Position numbers and translations under genes: made by a program. DNA of 64,000 nucleotides from Albula goreensis (Eukaryota; Chordata; Actinopteri; Albuliformes; Albulidae): contig CM040758.1 in assembly GCA_022829145.1 (NCBI GenBank), positions 26,555,575 to 26,619,574 on the forward strand, read 5' to 3'. The notes under the pieces are model-generated. The model was not told the origin of the DNA. It did not search any database and saw nothing but the letters and a program-made list of their open reading frames with translations. Shown here in pieces: positions 9,863 through 19,147 of this stretch (position 1 is the first letter of the stretch; every line of letters starts with the position of its first letter).

Positions 9863-12406
9863 ATGTCGAATTGCAGTTCTTATCGTGTTCAGATAGCTTA
9901 TATCATGGAGGCATTATCTAAAAAGGCAGCAACAGAAATTTCAAAACTCTTCGAAGATGGGTCTGTCGCCTTGCGTTTGGAAATGCTTAAAAGCAAAAGA
10001 GAAAACGAAGCGCTGAGAAGGAAGTTGCAGGTGATGGAGGTCGAGCTGAGGGCTGCACGGGGGTACGGAGGCGAAGCCCTGGAGAGCTCCGTAAACATCT
10101 CTTTAGAACTTGAGGTGTACGACGAGCTCAGAGAAGCACGTAAGTTTATCGGTTGTGCTTAAATGTGGCAGTTCTTTTTTTTTTTTGTAAACCAGCTTCT
10201 GTTTCAGCCTACTGACATAACATGTGTATTTGATTTGCTGTTTCGGTCGATTGCCAACAGTGGTTATTGCTAATCATACGTACAGTGTTGAAGCTAGCTC
10301 GGTTGGTACTGTGTAAGTCAATAAGGATGCACTTCGCCGGCAGCATGTCCAGGGAAAGAGCATCGTCCTACCACGGAGGCAGTCATAAACAAGCGATGGG
10401 GTATCAACCAGCCGGGAGGTGGTGGGGACGTTCTCACGAGAGACGAAGGCGTGTGGTCGCTGCCCACGAAAATCAAATGTGAGGTCAGTTCAATATATAG
10501 GGATCAGTGTCCTGAAGCCGTTTATTTTTTATAAATATATTTTCTACAAGAGTCTAAAGAAATAGTGTAGAGAGCAGCAAAGTGAAGATGATTTGCTCTC
10601 TGGGAGTGGAATAAATGGAACCAGGGTCTTTTGCAAATAATTCCAAGGTTCTGATTTGCTATTTTGTTGTTTGAGAATCTGCAGACTGATTGGTCTGATC
10701 TCACACTTCCTGTATCTCAGTCTGCAGATGTGGAGCATGATGGGTCAGAACGCATGCCAATCGACGATGGCAGGCGAGAAGAGGACCTGGACAGTAGACC
10801 TTCACAAGTGGAACCAGAAATGAAGCGCGGCAGTAAATGGGGTAAATTCTGCAGGAGTAGGCATGTGGAATGTTTAATGGGTTTACTGCGAGAGAATAGA
10901 ACATCAAGAGCCATATTGTGAGGATACCATGGACTTCTGGCATCATAGTGTCAACCCAGTCAGATTCATGACAGCGTAAGAGCATGCGCCTGACATGTGA
11001 GACTTATCTAAACCTTTGTAAAAGAAGACTGAGACCTGTTTGTGTTTCCCTCAGGCTGTCCTTCGTATACAGTTTCTGGTCCAGGCAGAGGACCCCTCTC
11101 TGGGCCACCATCCTTTGAGGAGGAACTGCACTCCCAACTTTCTCCTGCAGGGGGCACTGGCCAGCAGGAAAGGGGATTCAGGCCAGTGCTCAAGGAGGAG
11201 CTGGAGGGTGAGCGGCCTGCCCAGAGCTCCTCCTTCCCAGGGGAGCCCACAGTGGGTCTGGAGCTGGCTTGTGTCTGGAGTGAGGCCGCTGGAGCAGGGC
11301 CGACCCAGGTGACTGTGTCAGAAACAGAAGTGGGACGGTGCGGGGGAAACACAGAGCATGGAGGTGATGAGCAGGCAGAGCAGCACCTTCCACCCTCACA
11401 GGGCATGGTGCCTCTGGCAGCTTTCTGTGGGACTGGCAGGGGCCTGAGGCCACACCTCCAGCAGCAGCAGCAGAAAGGCCTCTCCACAGTGGACCGGCAC
11501 ACCCAGGGACTGGCTAATGTTGCAGCAGCAGAGCTGGAGGCGGCCCCATGCTCCCCAGGGGAAAACTGCAGCAGCGCCCAAAACAACGAGCATCCCACAA
11601 GTTTGATGGTAACAGTGAGCCGGCAGAGAGCAGCAGGACAGAATGAGTTCGTTTGCAGGAGCTGCGGGAAGGTGTGTGAGGACACTGTTCAACTCCAGAG
11701 GCACGAAACATGTCACAACGTAGAAAACCGTCTCAGCTGCAAAGATTGCGGGAAGACTTTTACTTACCTGAGCTTCCTGGAAAGACATGAGCGAGTTCAC
11801 CTCACGGCCAAACCATACACTTGTGCACAGTGTGGAAAACACTTTCGCTATAAAGGTTACCTTAAAATCCACCAACGGGTTCACACGAGGGAGAGGCCGT
11901 ATGCTTGCGAACATTGTGGGAAGTGCTTCTCACAGACAAGCAACCTTAGAACACACCAGATAATCCACACAGAACAGAAGGCCCATCACCATGCGGAATG
12001 CAGCAAGACGTCCTCTGATCTCCACATCCTTAAAGGCCATCAGAGCAGTCATGCATTGGATAAGTCGCAAAGTGTCAAACTCTGTGGGAACGGTTTTGAT
12101 AGTGTTGGATCTCTCAAGCAGCACACCATAGCTCATCATGGAGTGAAAAGGTTTAACTGTTCATTGTGTGGAAAGGGTTTTTCGGCAAAAAGTAGTCTTA
12201 AAGCTCACCAGATCGTGCACTCAGGAGAAAAACCCTTCCTTTGCAATGAGTGTGGAAAGAGCTTCTCTCTCCTCTGCAATCTTAAAACCCACCTGAGGGT
12301 TCACACCGGAGAGAAACCGTTCACTTGCAAACTGTGTAGCAGGAGTTTCTCTCAGAATCATGTTCTTCAGAAACACATACGGACTCACTCTGAGATTAAG
12401 AAATGA
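9863..12406 (+). CDS. Gene B: C2H2 zinc-finger protein, nine finger positions
   Basis: The exon model is 9863-10139, 10344-10483, 10721-10832 and 11055-12406 (about 626 residues); phases match the cluster plan (1, 0, 1). E1 gives MSNCSSYRVQIAYIMEALSK and the coiled coil RENEALRRKLQVME. The start was chosen by homology, not the upstream GTG. E2 has a weak pyrimidine tract, so its acceptor is less sure. The E3 donor could instead lie at 10841, in the same phase. The terminal exon opens with a KEE / LELACVWSEA module shared with gene A, then nine finger positions from about 11648: seven intact C2H2 fingers and two (AHHHAECSKTSS; QSVKLCGNGF) that have lost the first zinc Cys. TGEKPF-type linkers join the last fingers. 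Expected role: nuclear DNA-binding regulator, target unknown. An ETS-like CCGGAAG sits near 9788. Confidence 0.82.
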
Positions 12407-13544
12407 AATGAAAAGATAACCAAACTTCTTCACATATTTCATGTTACTCCACCCAAAATGTAACACTAAATGGTTGTCTCCTGTAAATTCTGTTGTTTCA
12501 CCCAGATGTTTTTTTTTTTGTAAAATGTGTGATTATTTCAGCTTCAGCATAGTTAGTGAGGTGCCAATACCCAAATATAGTGGAAGTATGTGGTAAATAA
12601 TATGCTGTTTGAACTGTATCTAAATTACCTCTGATCTGAATTCATCTTATCTGGATCCAAAGGACCTGTTTAAGAATTAATAACATCAATTGGGTAAGTC
12701 CACAAGTAATTTTAAAAAATGTTGTGAAAATGGAATCATTTTGTCAAATCACAGTCTCTCTGCCTCTGTTTACTCTTCCACTGTGATTGAGAGAGAAAGA
12801 TTTTTAATATGATGGATTCAGTCACCAACTGACAGAAATTATGGAAAAGAACGTTCAGAGACCAACATGTTTTGCCATTTTTGTTTACAGTCGTAATATG
12901 TTCATTCACAGTACAAGTGAAAGGAGTCAGCCTGTTTGGTTAAGATGATGTTAGGTTTCTGAGCTCATTTGTTTTTTGTTCACGTAGAAACAGATCCACC
13001 AAAATGTGAAATTTAAAGGTAGACATGCAGATCAGATGTGCACAAAATATTTAATCTGACACATATAAATGCATGTTTTCAAGTTTTTACCTTTTGAAGT
13101 CTTGGTTTTGTAAGAGTGAGTGCAACAACAAACTTCAGGAAATTTACCCAGAATGCAACATGATTTGTTGCCACAAGGGGAGCTACATCTGGAGACTGAA
13201 ATCATTATCAAAGAAGGCAACTGGCCAGAGAGTCGTGTGCCTCACACAGTAACCGTAGCAATCTTAACAACCACTCGATTAGCAGCTTTTCAAAATGTTC
13301 TTGTTTTTTGAACTTATCTAAGTCTTTTTTTAATCAGTGTAGAAACAATATGATTTTAATTGGAAAGAATGAAAGGACTCCTGAGTATAGTTTACAGTAG
13401 GTACAAGAATGATCACAGTGCAGGCTACCATGGAACATTGTGTTTCTATTGCATAACTACAACAATAACACATTATCATCTAATCGATTGAGGTTGTGTA
13501 GTGAGTCAAATAGAGTCTACCGTTTGCTCAGAATATAAGAGTGA
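12407..13544. other. 3' region of gene B, no further gene
   Basis: AT-rich noncoding sequence with short random ORFs only. I see no tRNA, exon or clear repeat before the tRNA-Gln at 13545. Confidence 0.4.
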
Positions 13545-13616
13545 AGGTTCTACCGAGATTTGAACTCGGATCGCTGGATTCAGAGTCCAGAGTGCTAACC
13601 ATTACACCATAGAACC
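13545..13616 (-). tRNA. tRNA-Gln (anticodon CTG) with a compensated acceptor pair
   Basis: This is a complete 72-base cloverleaf on the minus strand. Relative to the other Gln copies the sixth acceptor pair is T-A instead of C-G (GGTTCTA with TAGAACC). Both partners have changed, so pairing is kept, which argues for function. Anticodon CTG. It lies about 390 bases beyond the 3' end of the Brinker-type gene at 14006. Confidence 0.95.
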
Positions 13617-14005
13617 GCTTGTTGATACTTTGCGTTGCTATGATCAAATCACGGACATACAATTAACTGTCCAATAGTCTTTCAGGAGATTGAGGGCGCG
13701 CCCGGCACTACCCAACCCTTACTGCGATATGGGAGAGAAATCAATATTTATGTTAAAACAGAATCCATTTTTTTTACATGAATTTGGAACTTCCTATCAG
13801 TCATATCATTTCCCAAGGCTTTCACAAATCGTTGGTACAGAAAGAGGTTGCATTTGGTATCGATTACTTGATAGAACTATTTCTTAATTCTTAATACTGA
13901 AAGTGTGAAAACATTATCGTTTTGAGTTTATGAAACATTGAGACTTGAAAGGCAAATCAAATAAGCCAAGTTTATTAAGCCTTACTTGTATCTACTCACT
14001 CATTA

Positions 14006-14920
14006 TCAAATAACAACAAGGACAACATCATCATCAATAAGCAGTTCATTTTCTGGAAACTGCACCTCATCGACACAGGGGTTTAATTTCCTCCCGTCGC
14101 CTTGCTTAGAGGGCTCCATCTCTTTCCCTGTGGTTTTCAGTTCACCCCGCATATCCACGGGACTTCTCTCTGTAACAACTCTCTTACTCAGATAGTCCGC
14201 ATATGACACAAGTTTTTCTGTTAAGTGTCCAGTGTCTCTCTGCTGCGCATTTGTCTGGCCCCTCACCGCTAACCAGTTCCGAATAATGAATTTATCCAGC
14301 CAACCAGCACTGGCTTTGAAGTCAGAGCCTCCATCACGCACCGTTGGGAAGAGCTCTTTGGCTTTGCTTTTAATCATCCTGCGAGATGGTCGCAAACTTT
14401 GAGCGCGCATGGTACGGATCCACTCCAAAAGTTTAGCCTCCAGCTCTTCACTGACCTTCTTACGGCCACCTCCAGGCAGCCTGGATCTTTTGTGATGCTC
14501 CACGGCAGGCACGGTAAGAAACTGCTCTTTCTGCTTTTTCCACTCTCTTACTTGCTTTGGATCTATTCCAAAATGCCTCGCAGTTGCTTCGCGAAAATTG
14601 TGTTCTGCATAACTAACCACATCTAGTTTGAATTTTACATCATATTTCCTCTTTGACGCCGACCTGCGGGATTGGACCCGCTTCGGCAGCTTCGCCTCTG
14701 GCTCCTTGCTAACCTTCTTTCGGCCACCTCCTGGTAGTCTGGCTCTTTTCTGTTGCTCCGATGAGGACAGGTTAAGAAACATCTCTCTCTGTTTCTTCCA
14801 CTCCCTCACCTGCTTTGGATCAATTCCAAACTGCCTCGCAGTTGCTTCTCCAGAGTGCTGCTCGGAATATTTAATCACCTCTAGTTTGAATTTAACATCA
14901 TATTTCTTTTTTGGTGCCAT
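14006..14920 (-). CDS. Transposase-derived DNA-binding protein: two Brinker-type domains plus CENP-B-type HTH
   Basis: This single-exon ORF of 304 residues starts at an ATG with a TATA-like box about 115 bases upstream. Residues about 5-47 and 91-134 are two copies of a Brinker-type helix-turn-helix (YDVKFKLEVIKYSE, FGIDPKQVREWKKQ). Residues about 149-225 resemble the CENP-B/Tc5-type HTH of pogo/Tigger transposases (KVSEELEAKLLEWIRTMRAQ; GWLDKFIIRN). There is no DDE catalytic domain, so it cannot transpose itself. The protein ends in IDDDVVLVVI, an acidic-hydrophobic tail like a SUMO-interaction motif. The internal duplication includes the first domain and its basic linker PGGGRKKVS. A paralogue with one Brinker-type domain is at 17637. 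Likely role, by analogy to POGK-like domesticated proteins: DNA binding in the nucleus. Target unknown. Confidence 0.8.
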   Translation of the reverse strand: MAPKKKYDVKFKLEVIKYSEQHSGEATARQFGIDPKQVREWKKQREMFLNLSSSEQQKRARLPGGGRKKVSKEPEAKLPKRVQSRRSASKRKYDVKFKLDVVSYAEHNFREATARHFGIDPKQVREWKKQKEQFLTVPAVEHHKRSRLPGGGRKKVSEELEAKLLEWIRTMRAQSLRPSRRMIKSKAKELFPTVRDGGSDFKASAGWLDKFIIRNWLAVRGQTNAQQRDTGHLTEKLVSYADYLSKRVVTERSPVDMRGELKTTGKEMEPSKQGDGRKLNPCVDEVQFPENELLIDDDVVLVVI

Positions 14921-15032
14921 TTTGCAATGTGGCGCGTGTCTAAATGGCCAAACTAACTGTTACCAACGGCAACCAGCTGCAGAAACAATTTATTGTCATC
15001 AGGTGTTTAGCGAAATATTAAATCTCTCCGGG

Positions 15033-15042
15033 CTTTTAAAAG
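15033..15042 (-). promoter_or_regulatory. TATA-like element of the 14006-14920 gene
   Basis: CTTTTAAAAG lies about 115 bases before the start codon, followed (away from the gene) by GGCGCTAGGCTATTATTT. The paralogue at 17637 has CTTTTATAAAAG then GGTAGGCTGTTATTT in the same place, and both have a (A/C)GGCAACCAG stretch between box and ATG. Conservation supports a real core promoter. Confidence 0.5.
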
Positions 15043-15144
15043 GCGCTAGGCTATTATTTTAGACGAGGCGTTTACTGAAATACAGACGAAGGAAGCGCCT
15101 GATTTGCCATTATGTTGCGCTCTGCAGGCGTCAGCCCCTTCCTG

Positions 15145-15345
15145 TATTAGTCTGCAGATCTGATTGGCTTGATCACTTACTTCCTATAGCTCAGTCTGGA
15201 GACGTGATTGGACAGATCCTGCACTTCCGTATCTCAGTCGAAAGAAGCATAGCGGGATTGGTCAGATGCGTACAGCTTGACGGCGCGAGGCCAGAGAGAG
15301 ACCGGGGGAGGAGGCCCTCACAGGTAAACCTGGAGTCTGAATTGA
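15145..15345 (+). pseudogene. Fossil E3-type exon with tandemly repeated acceptor
   Basis: The sequence resembles the region 10675-10830 of gene B. It has two successive copies of the acceptor block (near 15180-15192 and 15221-15235, ending in CTCAG), then a diverged exon body (GATTGGTCAGATGCG, GACGGCGCGAGGCC, GGAGGCCCTCACAGG). It has no flanking E1, E2 or fingers, so it is a remnant of another unit. Confidence 0.4.
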
Positions 15346-16960
15346 ATAAATAGAATAGATATCATGGGAAAAATTATGTCATATTTGTAATTACACTATA
15401 CTGAAAAGTCTTTACCCCACCACTCATACCCAGTTTGTAATGCCATATCATGACAGAATCAAATATTCATGATATAAACAATGAATATGCCATATGAGTG
15501 TAAGGAATTACAATTAGTCCAATCTGTTCCTAGTCAGAGATTGCTTTTACTTTCATGCTTCTACAAGTGATTTCTTTAGAGAAATGTTACATTATGTGTT
15601 TATAAATCAATAGCACTACTGCAGAAATTCTAACTACTGCAGGTGTGGAAACATGATCATTTTCAGCTAAACCATTCTTGAAAACTGAAAACTTCAAGGA
15701 AAAAGCAAATGTAAATAATGACCCAAAACTTACATTGTGTTTAATAAAGTCTGTTTCAGTATAAATGTACTGAATTCAAGCACGTTTTCAACAACATTAA
15801 TTAAGCAAAGAATTAGATGGAACTAAAACCAGCATACCAGTATAAATAAAATCCTTTGCCGCCATCGCAGTTGGATTTGGGGATGCCATATTCAACCAAT
15901 CATCACTGGTGCACAATGCATCTTGGGATAGGTCGGGCCATGAAGGATCCAGCCATTGCATCCTCCAAACTCAGGGAAAAGTGACCATGTTTGAAAGAGC
16001 CTTTGAAATGGGACAGTTGTGTTGTGTCGCTGTGACGTATTCTGTCTTCAGACGCTGAATTGGGATACAGCTAGGGTGCAGTGAGCGCTCAAGCATTCAA
16101 GCCTAGTAGGTCTTGACATTCTTCTGCATGTGATGTCAAGGATGGGTCTGTTTGCCTCTGCAAGGTTGATTGACAATAATTAGTGCGAACCATTACACCA
16201 TGGAACCACTCTGTATAGGTGGCTTTTCTTGTACCCTAACCTTGTACATGAACCTTAAAAAACATAGGGCAATAAACATGCAAAATATCATTTGTTTTTG
16301 GCTTTTTAGAATGCAAAGTTCAGTTGAAATGCTGATTATTTAAGGTCTTCTACACAATCAATGCCATGCAATAAAAAGGAACGATTTCCTTAAATAAACA
16401 CATAATTATTGGTGTGGTTCATTTTAGTCTGTTTCATGAATTTAAAATAAAAACGGCAGCGATGTTTTTGTGTTGGAATACTTAGTTCATCAAAAAAAAA
16501 ACTGTTGTGGTTGTTTTAATCCATATCTCACTGTCAAGCATTGAATTAATACCCTCTACTTAGGATGTAGAATAATAATTTGTATTTGTATATAACTGTG
16601 TATGAGTATACCTGTGATACAACTTCTTACAACTTAATTATCTATGCAACATCTGAGGCTACAGTAAAAGCCATTGTATCTATGGCTGTATATGGAATTA
16701 AGTTTGCTGTCTTAGAATAATTTGGGAATATCATTCAGGTCTGTGCCATGTCATGTTTCTTGGCTGATTCTGATACATCTTTAAAAATGATCAATATTCA
16801 ATAAGATACCTCTGTACGTTTAAATGTGTCTATAGCTATCAGCAGCTGTGCAGGCAATACCATACAACCACATATTAAGACTTCCAATTTCACATTGCAG
16901 GTGGTATGAATACTACACACTGCCTGCCAGCATTAATTAATGGTTTAACTAAAAGCAGTG
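15346..16960. other. Noncoding spacer, no gene seen
   Basis: AT-rich sequence without exon-like or protein-like ORFs. It contains only the tRNA-Gln fragment at 16182-16207, whose flank (about 16255-16320) resembles the flank of the intact tRNA-Gln at 17136. Confidence 0.4.
16182..16207 (-). pseudogene. tRNA-Gln 5' fragment
   Basis: The 26 bases match the first 26 bases of the minus-strand tRNA-Gln copies with one difference. The fragment ends before the anticodon stem. Flanking sequence (ACATGCAAAA, GGCTTTTTAGAATG) aligns with the flank of the tRNA at 17136, so this is the remnant of a duplicated unit, not a chance match. Confidence 0.75.
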
Positions 16961-17049
16961 TCCTTCGAGCCGGATTCGAACCAGCGACCTAAGGATTACC
17001 ATGTCAGCACCACTACAGTCCTCCGCTCTACCAACTGAGCTATCGAAGG
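16961..17049 (-). tRNA. tRNA-Tyr (anticodon GTA) with a 16-base intron
   Basis: The acceptor stem is CCTTCGA with TCGAAGG, the D-arm is TAGCTCAGTTGGTAGAGC and the anticodon is GTA. A 16-base intron (TGGTGCTGACATGGTA) follows ACTGTAG, the usual place, one base after the anticodon. Removing it leaves a standard 73-base tRNA. The T-arm has GGTTCGAATCC. A TTTT terminator follows on the minus strand (AAAA near 16951). Splicing needs the tRNA splicing endonuclease. Confidence 0.95.
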
Positions 17050-17135
17050 CACATGAGCGCTACCGCACGGCACGCCACATTACTGGGACGTGTTGGTATA
17101 TTGACTATTGAACAATTCGATTCAGCATAATATGA

Positions 17136-17207
17136 AGGTCCCACCGAGATTTGAACTCGGATCGCTGGATTCAGAGTCCAGAGTGCTAACCATTACACCA
17201 TGGAACC
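17136..17207 (-). tRNA. tRNA-Gln (anticodon CTG)
   Basis: This complete 72-base cloverleaf on the minus strand has one T-G wobble in the acceptor, as in the 8707 copy. It lies 430 bases beyond the 3' end of the Brinker-type gene at 17637, matching the arrangement of the 13545 tRNA and the 14006 gene. Confidence 0.95.
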
Positions 17208-17636
17208 GATGTTTCAATACGGCAGTAGGTCAACGCTGTATTTTTCCTGCAGTTAAAATACACAAGGCAAGGAACATGCAAAACATGTGTTGATGGCTTC
17301 TTAAAAGAATGTCATTTATTGCAGTTTCATAGAAAATATGCCAAATTCAAAGTTTTGACATGTCTAATCATTTAAAATTTAATGACGATAACCTCACAGG
17401 TACGCTACATGGGCAGCTTATAACTGATGTTTCTTTGCTGTTGTCATTGTAATCTTTTTCACAACGTACAAATGCAATCCATGAAAACCGAATAACCCCT
17501 AGCTGCAAATATATTGTGTGAACAATTCCGAATATAAATATTCCTCAAGACCTTAAAACTTTATTTAGTGACGTCAACGATAACTCTGAGAAGATGTAGT
17601 GCACTGTGGCACGGAGAGTGCTTCTTCACAATCATT

Positions 17637-18380
17637 TTAAACAACAACGACAACAATATCATCATAATCGATAAGCAGTTGTCTTTGTACAAGCTTCTCC
17701 TCATCTTCATTGACATGAGGTTTCACTTTCATTCCATCGCCTTTGGCAGCCAAAACCTCTGTGAGGTAGCTTTCCTCATGGCCAGTTCTATCCCGAGAAA
17801 CATTCCGTACTTTTGGCAAATCCACTGTAGTCGACTCGAGTTTATCATAACACACATCCATTTCGTCTGCTTTAGTTATTTTATTAGATATTTGTGTTTC
17901 GCTTGCAATTACTTTATTATTCACATCGTCCATATAAGACACTATTTTTTCCTTTAAGTGGTTAGTGTCCTTCTGTGCCGCATTTGTGTGTCCTCTCACT
18001 GAGAACCCATTCCGAAGCAGAAATTTGTCCAGCCACCCTGCGCTAGCCCTGAAGTCAGAGCCTCCATCAAGCTCTTTGGCTTTGCTTTTAACCATCCTGC
18101 GTGACGGCCGCTGGCGTTGAGCGCGCATGGTGCGGATCCACTCTGACAGTTTAGCTTCCAGCTCTTCACTAACCTTCTTACGGCCTCCTCCTCGTAGCCT
18201 AGCTCTCTTCTGATGCTCCACAGTAGGCAGGTTAAGAAATTGCTTTTTTTGTTTCTTCCACTCCCTGACTCTCTTGGGATCAATTCCAAAATGCCTCGCT
18301 GTTGCCTCACCAGAATTTACTTCTGAGTATTTAATAACTTCTAGTTTAAATTGAACATCAAATTTCCTCTTCGTCGCCAT
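17637..18380 (-). CDS. Transposase-derived DNA-binding protein: one Brinker-type domain plus CENP-B-type HTH
   Basis: This single-exon ORF of 247 residues starts at an ATG about 100 bases downstream of a TATA-like box. It is a paralogue of the 14006 gene with one Brinker-type domain (residues about 5-47; FDVQFKLEVIKYSE, FGIDPKRVREWKKQ) and the CENP-B/Tc5-type HTH (about 62-140). It lacks five residues (FPTVR in the paralogue) between the helix ending KAKEL and DGGSDF. The C-terminal half is acidic and variable and ends IDYDDIVVVVV, again like a SUMO-interaction motif. There is no DDE domain. The open frame, the shared promoter and the preserved C-terminal motif in two diverged copies suggest both are maintained genes, not dead transposons. 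Confidence 0.8.
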   Translation of the reverse strand: MATKRKFDVQFKLEVIKYSEVNSGEATARHFGIDPKRVREWKKQKKQFLNLPTVEHQKRARLRGGGRKKVSEELEAKLSEWIRTMRAQRQRPSRRMVKSKAKELDGGSDFRASAGWLDKFLLRNGFSVRGHTNAAQKDTNHLKEKIVSYMDDVNNKVIASETQISNKITKADEMDVCYDKLESTTVDLPKVRNVSRDRTGHEESYLTEVLAAKGDGMKVKPHVNEDEEKLVQRQLLIDYDDIVVVVV

Positions 18381-18473
18381 TTTGCACCTTATAATAATTT
18401 TTTCAATAGTGTGACGTATATTAATAGGCGGTGCTCTGTTGTTTCAATGGCAACCAGATACTGTGCCTCCCAA

Positions 18474-18485
18474 CTTTTATAAAAG
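18474..18485 (-). promoter_or_regulatory. TATA-like element of the 17637-18380 gene
   Basis: CTTTTATAAAAG is located about 95 bases upstream of the start codon, in the same context as the element at 15033. It is palindromic, but the neighbouring shared sequence gives the minus-strand direction. Confidence 0.5.
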
Positions 18486-18899
18486 GTAGGCTGTTATTTG
18501 AAATTGCACGTTTATTGGAAGGTTTGTAGAAACTAAAGCAAATTGGCCATTTAGGGCACTGAGGATGGATAATAAAACGCATCTGTTAGTTGTGTTTGAC
18601 CAATGGCACCAACATGTTCAAACGGCTATTCCTTTTAAGGAGGTCATAGCGTATTCATGTCGGAGAGTGGCAGTTTCTTCTGAAATGAACAGATTGAAAA
18701 TCTGGTACAGCAAGACCAGATTTTCATCAAAATGCAGCAAGACCAGCTTTTCATCAGAATGCTGTCTCCCAAATTCTTCACCCCTAAGAAGCTGTACAGA
18801 CTTCTGAATGCACGTTTGGTGACATGATTTAGGGTACATTACTTCAACAGATCTGAAGACAGAAATGAAATCAAACCGTGCAAAATGACTTCTACTTAC

Positions 18900-18975
18900 G
18901 CACAGTAGGCGGCGCCCGTCGAAAAGTTGATTGTTCTGCAAAACCCACTACAGAAGAAGAAACCAGAGCGCTGTC
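18900..18975. promoter_or_regulatory. CTCF-core-like site in a repeat upstream of gene C
   Basis: The block has ACAGTAGGCGGCGCC and, about 50 bases on, CCACTACAGAAGAAGAAACC. An almost parallel block is found before gene G at 34893-34965. The first part is close to the core of the CTCF motif. The block may be part of an old dispersed repeat. Binding is inference. Confidence 0.35.
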
Positions 18976-19147
18976 GCGAAAAGCCCAGCTGTTAGCTTGG
19001 CGTTTTATACAGTAAATTAGTCAGCCAAAACGAGTAAACCTGGTTCAGTAGCTAGAGTTAGCAACTCCGAAATATCTTATGATCCATATTTAAAGGTTTG
19101 TCGTCAGAGAAAAAAACACTGGATGAGGACGCGAAACGTATGGTAAA

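Noticed and set aside
10316..10342. Alternative start for gene B E2 upstream of 10344
   Set aside because: Frame-compatible entry points further upstream meet a TAA at about 10320; only the acceptor at 10343 or a close neighbour fits, though its pyrimidine tract is weak.
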